Program-made: the position numbers and the translations under genes | Shown: positions 1-7,095 of the stretch, piece after piece | Layout: each line of letters begins with the position of its first letter | Position numbering within the stretch: the stretch's first letter is position 1 | The notes under the pieces: generated by a model | Seen by the model: only the letters and a program-made list of their open reading frames with translations | Database searches by the model: none | Told to the model about the DNA's origin: nothing | NCBI GenBank assembly: GCA_035461175.1 | Contig: DATHVR010000174.1 | Span: 1 to 31,290 of the forward strand | Source of the DNA: DATHVR01 sp035461175 | GTDB taxonomy: Bacteria; Actinomycetota; Acidimicrobiia; Spongiisociales; ZC4RG35 | DNA: 31,290 nucleotides | Reading direction: 5' to 3'

Positions 1-837
1 ATTCCCGACCCACAAAAGCTCTTGGCGCTGCCAGACTCGGTGCCCGTGGACCGCTTCGTCGTCGCCCGCAACCCCGATCCCGAGTCGAGCCTGCCCTATC
101 TGGTGCGGTTGCCGATCGAGGGTGGACTGGTGCTCAAGACCCGGGAGTCGTGGCCCCGGGCCAATCGGTCCTACTGCCATCCCGCCGAGGACTGGCCCGA
201 GGACGCCGAGATCCTGGAGGAGGTTGACGTCAGCCTGTGTCGGCGCCGGGGCTCGGCCATCGATCTGATCCTGGACCGGCGCACCAATTACCGCAGCCAG
301 TTCGTATTCATCGAGAGCCGGGGCCGGGAGATGATCTTCTGGCAGACCGCCAAGGTGACCCGCAAGGCTCGACCCGGGTCCCGGGTGCCCACACGGCGGG
401 CGGCGGGGTTGTCGGAGTGGACCGTCTATGTGGACACGCGGGAGAAGTACCCGTATCGCTTCGCCGATCGGCCGGTGACCACCGAGCGGCGGGCGCTATC
501 CGCCGGTGACTACGCCGTGATGGTGGACGAGTCGGTCGTCGCCGCCGTCGAGCGCAAGACGCTCGAGAACCTGAGCGCCGACCTCGTCTCGGGCAAGATC
601 GGCTTCGTGATGGCCGAACTCTCCACGCTGCCGGCGGCGGCAGTGGTGGTGGAGGACCGCTACACATCGATCTTCAAATCCGAGCACGTCGAAGCGGGAT
701 GGCTGGCCGAACTGGTCGCCCGGCTCCAGGTGCGCTACCCAAGGGTGCCGATCGTATTCTGTGACAACCGCAAGTTCGCCGAGGAGTGGACCTACCGCTT
801 CCTCGGGGCGGCCCTGGCTGAACTCGGCGAGGCCTGA
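1..837 (+). CDS. ERCC4-type nuclease domain protein, 5'-truncated
   Basis: The reading frame is open from base 1 with no stop, so the gene probably begins upstream of the window. A TTG at 22 is an internal start option but has no Shine-Dalgarno sequence. Counting from codon 22, the N-terminal ~130 residues are a conserved family region (RNPDPESSLPYLVRLP) and residues 133-271 form an ERCC4-like nuclease domain. Visible motifs are VDTREKYPYRF (D138), AGDY (D163), AVERKTLEN (E177, R178, K179) and the family tail FAEEWTYRFLGAAL. The family signature is GD...ERKxxxD; here the last position is Asn183. Streptomyces has similar proteins annotated as ERCC4-domain proteins. A structure-specific DNA nuclease role is inferred from the domain only; the substrate is unknown. 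A perfect palindrome starts 8 bp after the stop codon. Confidence 0.8.
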   Translation: MPDPQKLLALPDSVPVDRFVVARNPDPESSLPYLVRLPIEGGLVLKTRESWPRANRSYCHPAEDWPEDAEILEEVDVSLCRRRGSAIDLILDRRTNYRSQFVFIESRGREMIFWQTAKVTRKARPGSRVPTRRAAGLSEWTVYVDTREKYPYRFADRPVTTERRALSAGDYAVMVDESVVAAVERKTLENLSADLVSGKIGFVMAELSTLPAAAVVVEDRYTSIFKSEHVEAGWLAELVARLQVRYPRVPIVFCDNRKFAEEWTYRFLGAALAELGEA

Positions 838-845
838 GCCGGAAC

Positions 846-895
846 CTTTTCGCGACAGAATTGCGCGCCATGGCGCGCAATTCTGTCGCGAAAAG
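846..895. repeat. Palindromic repeat, copy A (perfect 50-bp palindrome)
   Basis: Bases 846-870 are the exact reverse complement of 871-895, centred on GCGCGCCATGGCGCGC. Arms open with CTTTTCGCGACAG and close with CTGTCGCGAAAAG. The T-run precedes and the A-run follows the stem, the reverse of an intrinsic terminator. Related copies lie at 12914-12961, 15986-16034 and 23135-23182, all between genes. Confidence 0.93.
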
Positions 896-955
896 CCACG
901 TTCCGCCTCGGTCGTGGGTCGCGTTTACGGCTACAGAAGGGATCTGCCGGCCGGG

Positions 956-961
956 TAAACT
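956..961 (+). promoter_or_regulatory. Putative -10 box for map
   Basis: TAAACT lies 11 nt before the ATG at 973. No convincing -35 hexamer and no Shine-Dalgarno sequence are visible, so a very short leader is likely. Confidence 0.35.
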
Positions 962-972
962 GGCTTCTTCCC

Positions 973-1767
973 ATGATCACGATCAAGTCCCGACGCGAGT
1001 TCGAGAAGATGGCGGTTGCCGGCGCTTGCGTCGCCGCCATCCACCGCGCAGTGCGCGAGGCGGCCCGGCCGGGGGTCTCTCTGCTCGAACTGGAGGACAT
1101 TTCGCGGGGAGTGCTGGAGGAGCGGGAATGCACATCTTCCTTCCTTCACTATCACGGGACCTATCCCGCCACGCTATGCCTGTCTCCCAACGACGTGATC
1201 GTCCACGGCATCCCCACCGACTACCGCCTGAAAGAAGGCGACATCCTCTCGGTCGACGCCGGAGCCATCTACCAGGGATTCCACGGCGACGCTGCTTTCA
1301 CGATGGCGATCGGGGAGGTCGGCCCCGAGGTACGCGACCTGATCGACCGCACCGAGGAAGGTCTGTGGGCCGGGATCCGGTCGGTGCGCCACGGCGCCCG
1401 CCTGGGCGACATCGGCGCCGCCGTCGAAGAAGTAGGTCGTCACTACGGTTACGGGATCGTCGAGGAGTATCTGGGACACGGCATCGGCCGCCAGATGCAC
1501 GAGGAGCCCCAGGTGCCCAACCTGGGAGAGCCGGGCAAGGGAATGAAGCTGCGCACCGGTATGGCCCTGTGCATCGAGCCCATGTTCAATATCGGTGGGC
1601 GGGAGACCAGCGTCGATGCCGACGGCTGGACGGTCCGCACCGCCGACGGCTCCCTTTCGGCCCACTGGGAGCACACGGTCGCCATCACCAAGGACGGTCC
1701 GATGGTGTTCACGGCCGGTGAGGAGCCGGTTCCGGTAGAAGAGGCGCCGGCGGTATCGACGATTTGA
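973..1767 (+). CDS. map: Type I methionine aminopeptidase
   Basis: This cytosolic metalloprotease removes the initiator methionine from nascent proteins. The 264-residue protein carries every expected metal ligand: D95 and D106 (SVDAG...GFHGDAAFT), H169 (LGHGIGRQMHEEP), E202 (CIEPMF) and E233 (HWEHTVA). The substrate-binding His78 is in VIVHGIP. The length matches the family with a C-terminal tail of about 16 residues. ATG at 973 is the first start in frame. In many actinobacteria map precedes infA and the rpmJ-rpsM-rpsK-rpsD-rpoA-rplQ cluster; here it does so without infA. A candidate promoter for rpmJ overlaps its stop codon. Confidence 0.97.
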   Translation: MITIKSRREFEKMAVAGACVAAIHRAVREAARPGVSLLELEDISRGVLEERECTSSFLHYHGTYPATLCLSPNDVIVHGIPTDYRLKEGDILSVDAGAIYQGFHGDAAFTMAIGEVGPEVRDLIDRTEEGLWAGIRSVRHGARLGDIGAAVEEVGRHYGYGIVEEYLGHGIGRQMHEEPQVPNLGEPGKGMKLRTGMALCIEPMFNIGGRETSVDADGWTVRTADGSLSAHWEHTVAITKDGPMVFTAGEEPVPVEEAPAVSTI

Positions 1768-1793
1768 GATCGGCCCCGTCGTAGCGTTATCAT
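1764..1793 (+). promoter_or_regulatory. Putative sigma-70 promoter of the rpmJ-rplQ operon
   Basis: TTGAGA (1764-1769), an 18-bp spacer and TATCAT (1788-1793) resemble a vegetative promoter. It overlaps the map stop codon and would give rpmJ a leader of roughly 185 nt. Confidence 0.5.
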
Positions 1794-1942
1794 TTGCTCT
1801 TGGTTCGTGGCTCTGCCATGCCTTCATGAACCCTTAGAGGTGGGCACGGCCACGAATTATCTCTGAGCAGTCCTCCCAGGTGCGGCGCAGCGTCGTCTGC
1901 CCGGCGGCGCTCGAGAACTGTAACCCGTAAGCAAGTCGAAGT

Positions 1943-1961
1943 GCCGGTGTTTGCCACCGGC
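1943..1961 (+). promoter_or_regulatory. Leader hairpin just upstream of rpmJ
   Basis: GCCGGTG and CACCGGC pair perfectly (7 bp, 5-nt loop) and end 14 nt before the rpmJ Shine-Dalgarno GGAGAG at 1976-1981. It lies in the long untranslated leader where infA would be expected. A role in ribosomal-protein autoregulation is possible but unproven. Confidence 0.35.
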
Positions 1962-1985
1962 CGACGGAAACGTCTGGAGAGACCA

Positions 1986-2099
1986 ATGAAGGTGCGTCCT
2001 TCGACAAAGAAGATGTGCGAGAAATGTCGCATCATCCGCCGCCGTGGGCGGGTCTGGGTGATTTGTCCCAACCCTCGGCACAAGCAGAGGCAGGGGTGA
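1986..2099 (+). CDS. rpmJ: 50S ribosomal protein L36 (bL36)
   Basis: This 37-residue basic protein begins MKVRPSTKKMCEKC and has the complete zinc-ribbon ligand set C11, C14, C27 and H32, so it is the zinc-binding (C+) form of L36. It binds 23S rRNA in the large subunit. ATG at 1986 follows GGAGAG with a 4-nt gap. It is the first gene of the alpha operon here; rpsM starts 7 nt after its stop. It is very short, but sequence and context leave no doubt. Confidence 0.97.
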   Translation: MKVRPSTKKMCEKCRIIRRRGRVWVICPNPRHKQRQG

Positions 2100-2106
2100 T
2101 CGCCTG

Positions 2107-2484
2107 ATGGCACGTATAGCCGGAGTAGACCTCCCCCGCGACAAGCGTCTGGCCATCGGCCTGACCTACATCTATGGCATCGGCCACAGCCGGGCCTCAC
2201 TCATCTGTGAGGGCACCGGGATCGAACCGGGCACCAAGGTGCGCGAGCTCACCGATGACGAGGTGACCCGCATCCGCCGCTTCATCGACCAGCAGTTCGA
2301 GGTCGAGGGTGATCTGCGCCGTGAGGTCCAGCAGAACATCAAGCGCAAGATCGAGATCGGCACCTACCAGGGGATCCGACATCGACGCGGGCTCCCGGTG
2401 CGCGGGCAACGCACCCACACCAATGCCCGTACCCGCAAAGGCCCGCGTAAGGCGATCGCCGGCAAGAAGAAGGTCAAGAAGTAA
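2107..2484 (+). CDS. rpsM: 30S ribosomal protein S13 (uS13)
   Basis: S13 sits in the head of the small subunit and contacts P-site tRNA and the B1 intersubunit bridges. The 125-residue protein begins MARIAGVDLPRDKR, has the helix-two-turns-helix region (YIYGIGHSRA), the family motif GIRHRRGLPVRGQRTHTNARTRKGPRK and a lysine-rich tail. The start is supported by an extended Shine-Dalgarno match GGTGATC at 2095-2101, which spans the rpmJ stop codon. Its TAA overlaps the rpsK ATG by one base. Confidence 0.98.
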   Translation: MARIAGVDLPRDKRLAIGLTYIYGIGHSRASLICEGTGIEPGTKVRELTDDEVTRIRRFIDQQFEVEGDLRREVQQNIKRKIEIGTYQGIRHRRGLPVRGQRTHTNARTRKGPRKAIAGKKKVKK

Positions 2485-2885
2485 TGGCGAAGCAGCAGAA
2501 ACCTGCCCAGAAGCGGGTCCGGCGCCGGGAGCGCAAGAACATCTCCCACGGCCAGGCCCACATCAAGGCGAGCTTCAACAACACGATCATCTCCATCACC
2601 GACCAGACCGGCGCCGTCGTCGCCTGGACCTCGGGTGGGTCGGTCGGATTCAAGGGCTCGCGCAAGTCCACCCCCTACGCCGCCCAGGTGGCCGCCGAAG
2701 AGGCGGCCCGCCGGGCCGGTGAACACGGGATTCGCAAACTCGACGTGATCGTGTCCGGAACCGGCTCCGGTCGTGACACCGCCGTCCGCACCCTCCAGAA
2801 CATGGGTATGGAAGTGAGCGGTGTGCGCGACGTCACTCCGATTCCCCACAACGGTGTCCGTCTCAAGAAGCGGCGGAGGGGCTGA
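2484..2885 (+). CDS. rpsK: 30S ribosomal protein S11 (uS11)
   Basis: S11 forms part of the small-subunit platform near the mRNA exit. The 133-residue product shows the family core: HIKASFNNTIISITDQTG, GFKGSRKSTPYAAQVAAE, the SGTGSGRDTAVRTL segment and the C-terminal DVTPIPHNGVRLKKRRR. ATG at 2484 overlaps the rpsM stop (TAATG), so translation is probably coupled. The rpsD ATG follows after one base. Confidence 0.98.
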   Translation: MAKQQKPAQKRVRRRERKNISHGQAHIKASFNNTIISITDQTGAVVAWTSGGSVGFKGSRKSTPYAAQVAAEEAARRAGEHGIRKLDVIVSGTGSGRDTAVRTLQNMGMEVSGVRDVTPIPHNGVRLKKRRRG

Positions 2886-2886
2886 T

Positions 2887-3492
2887 ATGGCTCGTTACAC
2901 CGGACCCAAGCACAAGGCATGCCGCCGGGCACGGACCCCGCTCTGCCAGTCCAAGAAGTGCCCCGTCGACCGCCGCCCCTATCCCCCGGGCGAGCACGGT
3001 CGGGGTCGTATCCGTGAGAGCGACTATCAGGTGCAGCTGCGTGAGAAGCAGAAGCTGCGCACCATGTACGGCGTTCTCGAACGGCAGTTCCGCCGCTACT
3101 ACGAAGAGGCGGCTCGCCGCCCGGGTATCACCGGCGACGCGCTGCTCCAGATCCTCGAGAGTCGACTCGACAACGTCGTTTGGCGTTCGGGTCTGGCCGC
3201 CACCCGCGCCCAGGCTCGCCAGCTCGTCAACCACGGTCACATCGAGGTGAACGGCAAGAAGGTCGACATCCCCTCCTACCAGGTGCGCCAGAACGACGTG
3301 GTCACCGTCAAGGAGGCCTCCCGCGATCTGGTGATCATCCAGCACTCGGTCGACACGCTTGATCGGGTCGCGCCGGAATGGCTCGATGTCAACCTGGGGG
3401 ATCGCCGGGTGGCGATTCGCGACCTCCCCAGCCGCGACCAGATCGACACCGCCATCCAGGAACAGCTGATCGTCGAGCTCTACTCGAAGTGA
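2887..3492 (+). CDS. rpsD: 30S ribosomal protein S4 (uS4), variant zinc motif
   Basis: S4 is a primary 16S rRNA-binding protein that nucleates small-subunit assembly. The 201-residue protein starts MARYTGPKHKACRRAR, and ATG at 2887 is preferred over upstream in-frame codons lying inside rpsK. An S4 RNA-binding domain is clear (SRLDNVVWRSGLAATRAQARQLVNHGHI), and the family C-terminus QEQLIVELYSK is present. The N-terminal region holds H9, C12, C20 and C25. Zinc-type S4 proteins usually have four cysteines and a longer loop, so this looks like a shortened His-Cys3 site. Mycobacterial S4 lacks the motif altogether. Confidence 0.97.
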   Translation: MARYTGPKHKACRRARTPLCQSKKCPVDRRPYPPGEHGRGRIRESDYQVQLREKQKLRTMYGVLERQFRRYYEEAARRPGITGDALLQILESRLDNVVWRSGLAATRAQARQLVNHGHIEVNGKKVDIPSYQVRQNDVVTVKEASRDLVIIQHSVDTLDRVAPEWLDVNLGDRRVAIRDLPSRDQIDTAIQEQLIVELYSK

Positions 3493-3502
3493 GGAACTGA
3501 CA

Positions 3503-4456
3503 GTGCTAATCGTCCAACGACCCCATATCGAAGAAGAGCAGGTCGCCGAAAACCGGTCGCGCTTCATCGTCGAGCCGCTGGAGCCCGGTTTCGGGTACAC
3601 GCTCGGCAACACCATGCGCCGCACCCTGCTGTCGCGCATTCCCGGCGCCGCCGTCACCAGCATCCAGATCGAAGGCGTGGAACACGAGTTCTCCACCGTC
3701 GAGGGTGTGGTGGAGGACGTCGTCGACCTGATCCTCAACATCAAGCAGATCGTCGTCCGCCTCGAGGACGGCGAGCCCAAGACCCTGTACCTGTCCGCCA
3801 AGGGGGCCGGCGAGGTCACCGCCGGCGACCTCAAGCTCCCGGCCGGAGTCGAGATCGTCAACCCCGATCTCCACCTAGCCACCATGTCGGCCAGCGGCCG
3901 GCTGGAGATGGAACTCACCGTCGGCCAGGGAGTGGGATATCGCGGCGCCGACTCCAACAAGGAGTCGGGTCAGGCGATCGGTGTGATCCCGGTCGACTCG
4001 ATCTTTTCGCCGGTACGCAAGGTCGCCTACCGGGTCGAGAACACCCAGGTCGGACAGATGACCAACTTCGACAAGCTGATCCTCGACATCGAGACCAACG
4101 GCGCCATCGAGCCGGGTGAGGCGGTTTCGTCCGCCGGCAAGACCCTGCGTGAGCTGATGGGGCTGTTCGCCGACATGGCCGAGGGCGTGGGTCTGGAGCT
4201 GGGTGATGTCGAGCCCGAGGGCACTGGATCGCCCGACCTCGATCTTCCCATCGAGGCGCTCGATCTCTCCGAGCGGCCCCGCAACTGCTTGCGTCGGGCC
4301 CAGGTCAAGACCGTGGGCGAACTGGTTTCCCGTACCTCCGACGATCTGCTCAATATCACCAACTTCGGACAGAAGAGCCTCGAAGAGGTCGTGGCCAAGC
4401 TCGACGAGCTGGGCCTGTCGCTGGCAGACGCCGGTAGCGGCGGAGGTAGCGAGTAA
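3503..4456 (+). CDS. rpoA: DNA-directed RNA polymerase subunit alpha
   Basis: Alpha dimerises to scaffold the RNA polymerase core. The 317-residue protein has the N-terminal assembly domain (about 1-230, with LGNTMRRTLLSRIPGAAVT), an acidic linker and the C-terminal domain (about 248-308). The DNA-contact residues of the C-terminal domain are kept: R258 in LSERPRNCLRR (equivalent of E. coli R265) and the NFGQKSL turn, so UP-element contact should be possible. The start is GTG at 3503; GAGGA at 3491-3495 overlaps the rpsD stop and gives a 7-nt spacing. Its TAA overlaps the rplQ ATG. Confidence 0.98.
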   Translation: MLIVQRPHIEEEQVAENRSRFIVEPLEPGFGYTLGNTMRRTLLSRIPGAAVTSIQIEGVEHEFSTVEGVVEDVVDLILNIKQIVVRLEDGEPKTLYLSAKGAGEVTAGDLKLPAGVEIVNPDLHLATMSASGRLEMELTVGQGVGYRGADSNKESGQAIGVIPVDSIFSPVRKVAYRVENTQVGQMTNFDKLILDIETNGAIEPGEAVSSAGKTLRELMGLFADMAEGVGLELGDVEPEGTGSPDLDLPIEALDLSERPRNCLRRAQVKTVGELVSRTSDDLLNITNFGQKSLEEVVAKLDELGLSLADAGSGGGSE

Positions 4457-4806
4457 TGCCGCGTCCCAAGAAGGGTCCCCGTTTCGGCGGCTCTCCGGCG
4501 CATTCCCGCCTGCTCATGGCCAACCTCACGTCGGCCCTGATCAACGAGGGCCGGATCGAGACCACCCTGGCCAAGGCCAAGGCGGTCCGTCCGGTGGCCG
4601 AGAAGATGATCTCCAAGGCCCGCCAGGACGGAGCCCACAACCGGCGCGTGGTCCGCAGGACCCTCATCGACCGGGATACCGTCACCAGGCTGTTCAGCGA
4701 GGTAGGGCCCCGCTACGCCGATCGTCCGGGAGGCTATACCCGGATCGTCAAGGTCGGCCCCCGCCGCGGCGACGGTACCGAAATGGCCATCCTCGAGTTG
4801 GTCTGA
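4456..4806 (+). CDS. rplQ: 50S ribosomal protein L17 (bL17)
   Basis: L17 lies near the peptide-exit tunnel of the large subunit. The 116-residue product shows the family N-terminus RFGGSPAHSRLLMANLTSALINEGRIETT, the central AKAVRPVAEKMISKAR and the end GGYTRIVKVGPRRGDGTEMAILEL. Its ATG overlaps the rpoA stop (TAATG). It closes the operon; two hairpins follow before the convergent plsC gene. Confidence 0.98.
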   Translation: MPRPKKGPRFGGSPAHSRLLMANLTSALINEGRIETTLAKAKAVRPVAEKMISKARQDGAHNRRVVRRTLIDRDTVTRLFSEVGPRYADRPGGYTRIVKVGPRRGDGTEMAILELV

Positions 4807-4819
4807 TCCCGTCGGGATC
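4805..4819 (+). terminator. Small hairpin at the rplQ stop codon
   Basis: GATCCC, loop GTC, GGGATC form a 6-bp stem that starts inside the rplQ stop codon. There is no T-tract, so any terminator role is weak. Confidence 0.3.
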
Positions 4820-4850
4820 ACGCCTCTCAACTGTCGGGTACCGGGTCGTG

Positions 4851-4877
4851 GGTGGTGGGTACTGAGTACTCACCACC
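4851..4877. terminator. Bidirectional hairpin between rplQ and plsC
   Basis: GGTGGTGGGTAC and GTACTCACCACC form a 12-bp stem with one G-T wobble and a TGA loop. It sits between two convergent genes, where a shared terminator is expected, but lacks a clear T-tract. Its GTGGTGGGTA core belongs to the CCCACCA-type repeat seen elsewhere. Confidence 0.45.
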
Positions 4878-4884
4878 TAGCTCA

Positions 4885-5619
4885 TTACTCGATACCCTCG
4901 TCGACCCGGGCCGCGATCCATTCGCGGGCCCGTTTGAGCACCTCGGCGGCGTCGTCGGGATGACGTTCGAGCGGGTCGCCGATGGCGATCCGGACCTTCG
5001 ATCCGGGATGGAACGGCCATAGCTTGTTGAGCCGCCACGATCCCTGCACCGCCACCGGAACCACCGGGAGCCGGTCGGCCGCCGATAGCAGCGCCCGGGC
5101 GCCGGCCCGCTTGAAGGGACCGAGGCTGCCGTCCCGGGAGCGGGTCCCCTCGGGAAAGATCACCGCCGAACGGTTGCGGGCCTGCACCCGCTCGCCCAGT
5201 CCTCTGATCTCATCCAGGGCCTGGGCGGCGTCGCCACGGTCGATGAGGGCGTGTTCCCCCCGCTTGAGGTTCAGGGAGACAGATGGAATCCACCGTCCCA
5301 GCTCCGCCTTGGCGACGTACTTGGGCAGGTTGGAGAACATCAGCCCCCCGATGAGCACGATGTCATAGAGAGACTGGTGGTTGGAGATGATGATGTAGCC
5401 GGTGTGCGGTTTCACCCGGGGAGAGCGTTCGACCGTGAGCCGGGTGCCGAAGATACGGTACACCCACACCAGGGTGGCCTGGAGCGCCCCCATCACCCAT
5501 TCGAAGGCGGTCAGCGAGAAAGGGCGGACGATGCGCCCCACGATGTCGTACACCACCAGCACCAGGCCGAACGCGACCAGGAAGGGAACCGTCACCGCCC
5601 AGTTCATCAGCTTCTCCAC
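4885..5619 (-). CDS. 1-acyl-sn-glycerol-3-phosphate acyltransferase (PlsC family)
   Basis: The enzyme is expected to transfer an acyl chain to lysophosphatidic acid, giving phosphatidic acid for membrane lipids. The 244-residue protein has a hydrophobic N-terminal segment (about 7-28), the catalytic NHQSLYD motif (H81, D86) and the glycerophosphate-binding FPEGTR motif (155-160). A later VPVAVQGSWRL block is also typical. The start is GTG at 5619 on the minus strand; a TACACT box lies 8 nt upstream (5628-5633) with no Shine-Dalgarno. It diverges from coaA and converges on rplQ. Exact acyl specificity cannot be read from the sequence. Confidence 0.9.
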   Translation of the reverse strand: MEKLMNWAVTVPFLVAFGLVLVVYDIVGRIVRPFSLTAFEWVMGALQATLVWVYRIFGTRLTVERSPRVKPHTGYIIISNHQSLYDIVLIGGLMFSNLPKYVAKAELGRWIPSVSLNLKRGEHALIDRGDAAQALDEIRGLGERVQARNRSAVIFPEGTRSRDGSLGPFKRAGARALLSAADRLPVVPVAVQGSWRLNKLWPFHPGSKVRIAIGDPLERHPDDAAEVLKRAREWIAARVDEGIE

Positions 5620-5627
5620 CCGGCGGC

Positions 5628-5641
5628 AGTGTAGGTACCCT
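5628..5641. promoter_or_regulatory. Divergent -10 boxes for plsC-like gene and coaA
   Basis: Minus-strand TACACT (5633-5628) lies 8 nt before the acyltransferase GTG. Plus-strand TACCCT (5636-5641) lies 11 nt before the coaA ATG. The whole intergenic gap is 33 bp, so both transcripts must have almost no leader. Confidence 0.42.
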
Positions 5642-5652
5642 GCGTCTCTTCG

Positions 5653-6573
5653 ATGAGCCCCGATCCGACTCCGTTCCTAGCTTTTACGCGGTCCGAATGG
5701 TCCGCGCTGCGCGCCTCCACCCCGATGACCCTCACCGAGGACGATGTCGAAGCGATTCGGGGCATCAACGTGGAGCTCTCCATCGACGAAGTCGAGCGGA
5801 TCTACCTCCCCCTCTCCCGCCTGCTCAACCTGTACGTCCGCGCCAGCCAGGGTCTGTTCTCCGTGACCGACACCTTCCTCGGCAAGCCCACCACTCCGGT
5901 CCCGTACGTGATCGGAATCGCCGGATCGGTGGCGGTGGGGAAGTCGACCACCGCCCGCGTGCTCCAGGCGCTCCTGTCGCGCTGGCCCGATCATCCCCGG
6001 GTCGACCTGGTCACCACCGACGGGTTCCTGCATCCCAACGCCGTGCTGGAGGAACGGGGTCTGATGGAGCGGAAAGGCTTTCCGGAGAGCTATGACCGGC
6101 GCCGGTTGCTCGACTTCGTGGCCGATCTCAAGTCGGGCCAGAAGCGGGTGGCCGCCCCGGTCTACTCCCACATCGCCTACGACGTCCAACCCGACGAGCG
6201 AGTGGTGGAGGGCTCCGACATCGTGATCCTCGAGGGATTGAACGTCCTCCAGGGTGGCGGTTACGGCACCTACGTATCCGATTACTTCGACTTTTCGATC
6301 TATGTCGACGCCGATCCCGCCGATGTCGAGCGCTGGTACGTCGACCGATTTCTCACCTTCCGTGACACCGCCTTCCGCGACCCTTACGCCTACTTTCATC
6401 GCTATTCCGAGTTGAGCGACGAGGAGGCGCGCACCGTGGCGACAAGCATCTGGAACGAGATCAACCGTCCCAACCTGGAACGGAACATCGCTCCCACCCG
6501 CGAGCGAGCCACCCTTATCCTGGAGAAGTCGGGAGATCACTCGGTGACCCGCGTCCACCTGAGGAGAAGGTGA
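5653..6573 (+). CDS. coaA: Type I pantothenate kinase
   Basis: CoaA phosphorylates pantothenate with ATP, the first and usually controlling step of coenzyme A synthesis. The 306-residue protein has the type I layout: Walker A GSVAVGKST at 91-99, the catalytic Asp123 in TTDGFLHPN, RKGFPESYD, PVYSHIAYDV, the ILEGLNVLQ strand and DFSIYVDA. Length matches the family (about 310). ATG at 5653 is preceded by a TACCCT box rather than a Shine-Dalgarno sequence. Its TGA overlaps the next gene's ATG (TGATG). Confidence 0.96.
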   Translation: MSPDPTPFLAFTRSEWSALRASTPMTLTEDDVEAIRGINVELSIDEVERIYLPLSRLLNLYVRASQGLFSVTDTFLGKPTTPVPYVIGIAGSVAVGKSTTARVLQALLSRWPDHPRVDLVTTDGFLHPNAVLEERGLMERKGFPESYDRRRLLDFVADLKSGQKRVAAPVYSHIAYDVQPDERVVEGSDIVILEGLNVLQGGGYGTYVSDYFDFSIYVDADPADVERWYVDRFLTFRDTAFRDPYAYFHRYSELSDEEARTVATSIWNEINRPNLERNIAPTRERATLILEKSGDHSVTRVHLRRR

Positions 6574-7070
6574 TGGCAACCGAGGCGGAACGGATCGCCG
6601 CCGCCAATCGGTCGTATGCCGAGGGCTTTACCGGAGCGGGGGCGGTACGTCCTGCCCGTCACCTCGCCGTTGTCGCCTGTATGGACTCACGAATGGACAT
6701 CTTTGCCATGCTCGGCCTCGAAGTGGGAGATGCCCACGTGATTCGCAACGCCGGCGGCATCGTCACCGACGATGTGATCCGGTCGCTCACTCTCTCTCAG
6801 CGTGCCCTGGGAACCCGGGAGATCGTCCTCGTCCACCACACCGACTGCGGCCTGCTGGGCGTGTCCGACGACGACTTCGCCGCCGAACTGGAGGCCGACA
6901 CCGGTGCCGTCCCGCGGTGGCGGGCGGGTGGCTTCGAGGACGCCCACGCCGACGTGGCCGAGTCGATCCGGCGCCTCGGCGCCACACCGTTCCTGCTGCA
7001 CCGGGACCGGGTCACCGGGTTCGTGTACGACGTCGACACCGGGCGCCTCTTGCCCGTCGACGGAGACTGA
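6573..7070 (+). CDS. Beta-class carbonic anhydrase
   Basis: This zinc enzyme interconverts CO2 and bicarbonate. The 165-residue protein carries the beta-class zinc site C36-x-D38-x-R40 (ACMDSRMD) and H89-x-x-C92 (HHTDCG), plus HVIRNAGGIVTDDVIRSL. It closely follows the pattern of mycobacterial Rv1284. ATG at 6573 overlaps the coaA stop and follows GAGGAGAAGG; a GTG one codon earlier is possible. Coupling to coaA is structural; a metabolic link is not obvious. Confidence 0.93.
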   Translation: MATEAERIAAANRSYAEGFTGAGAVRPARHLAVVACMDSRMDIFAMLGLEVGDAHVIRNAGGIVTDDVIRSLTLSQRALGTREIVLVHHTDCGLLGVSDDDFAAELEADTGAVPRWRAGGFEDAHADVAESIRRLGATPFLLHRDRVTGFVYDVDTGRLLPVDGD

Positions 7071-7081
7071 CGGCCCGGGAC

Positions 7082-7087
7082 TACGCT
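7082..7087 (+). promoter_or_regulatory. Putative -10 box for the Yip1-like gene
   Basis: TACGCT lies 8 nt before the ATG at 7096. There is only a weak AGG before the start, so a leaderless or near-leaderless transcript is plausible. Confidence 0.35.
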
Positions 7088-7095
7088 CCCAGGCG

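Noticed and set aside
846..895. The palindromes as rho-independent terminators
   Set aside because: The stem is preceded by T and followed by A on either strand, so no U-tract would follow the hairpin, and copies also occur between divergent genes.
861..1721. A 286-codon plus-strand frame starting inside palindrome copy A
   Set aside because: It runs out of frame through map and is Arg/Gly/Pro-rich, as expected of an off-frame reading of high-GC DNA.
1768..1985. A hidden or frameshifted infA
   Set aside because: No frame gives recognisable IF-1 sequence such as its FRVEL or HISGKMR motifs, and stops interrupt all frames.
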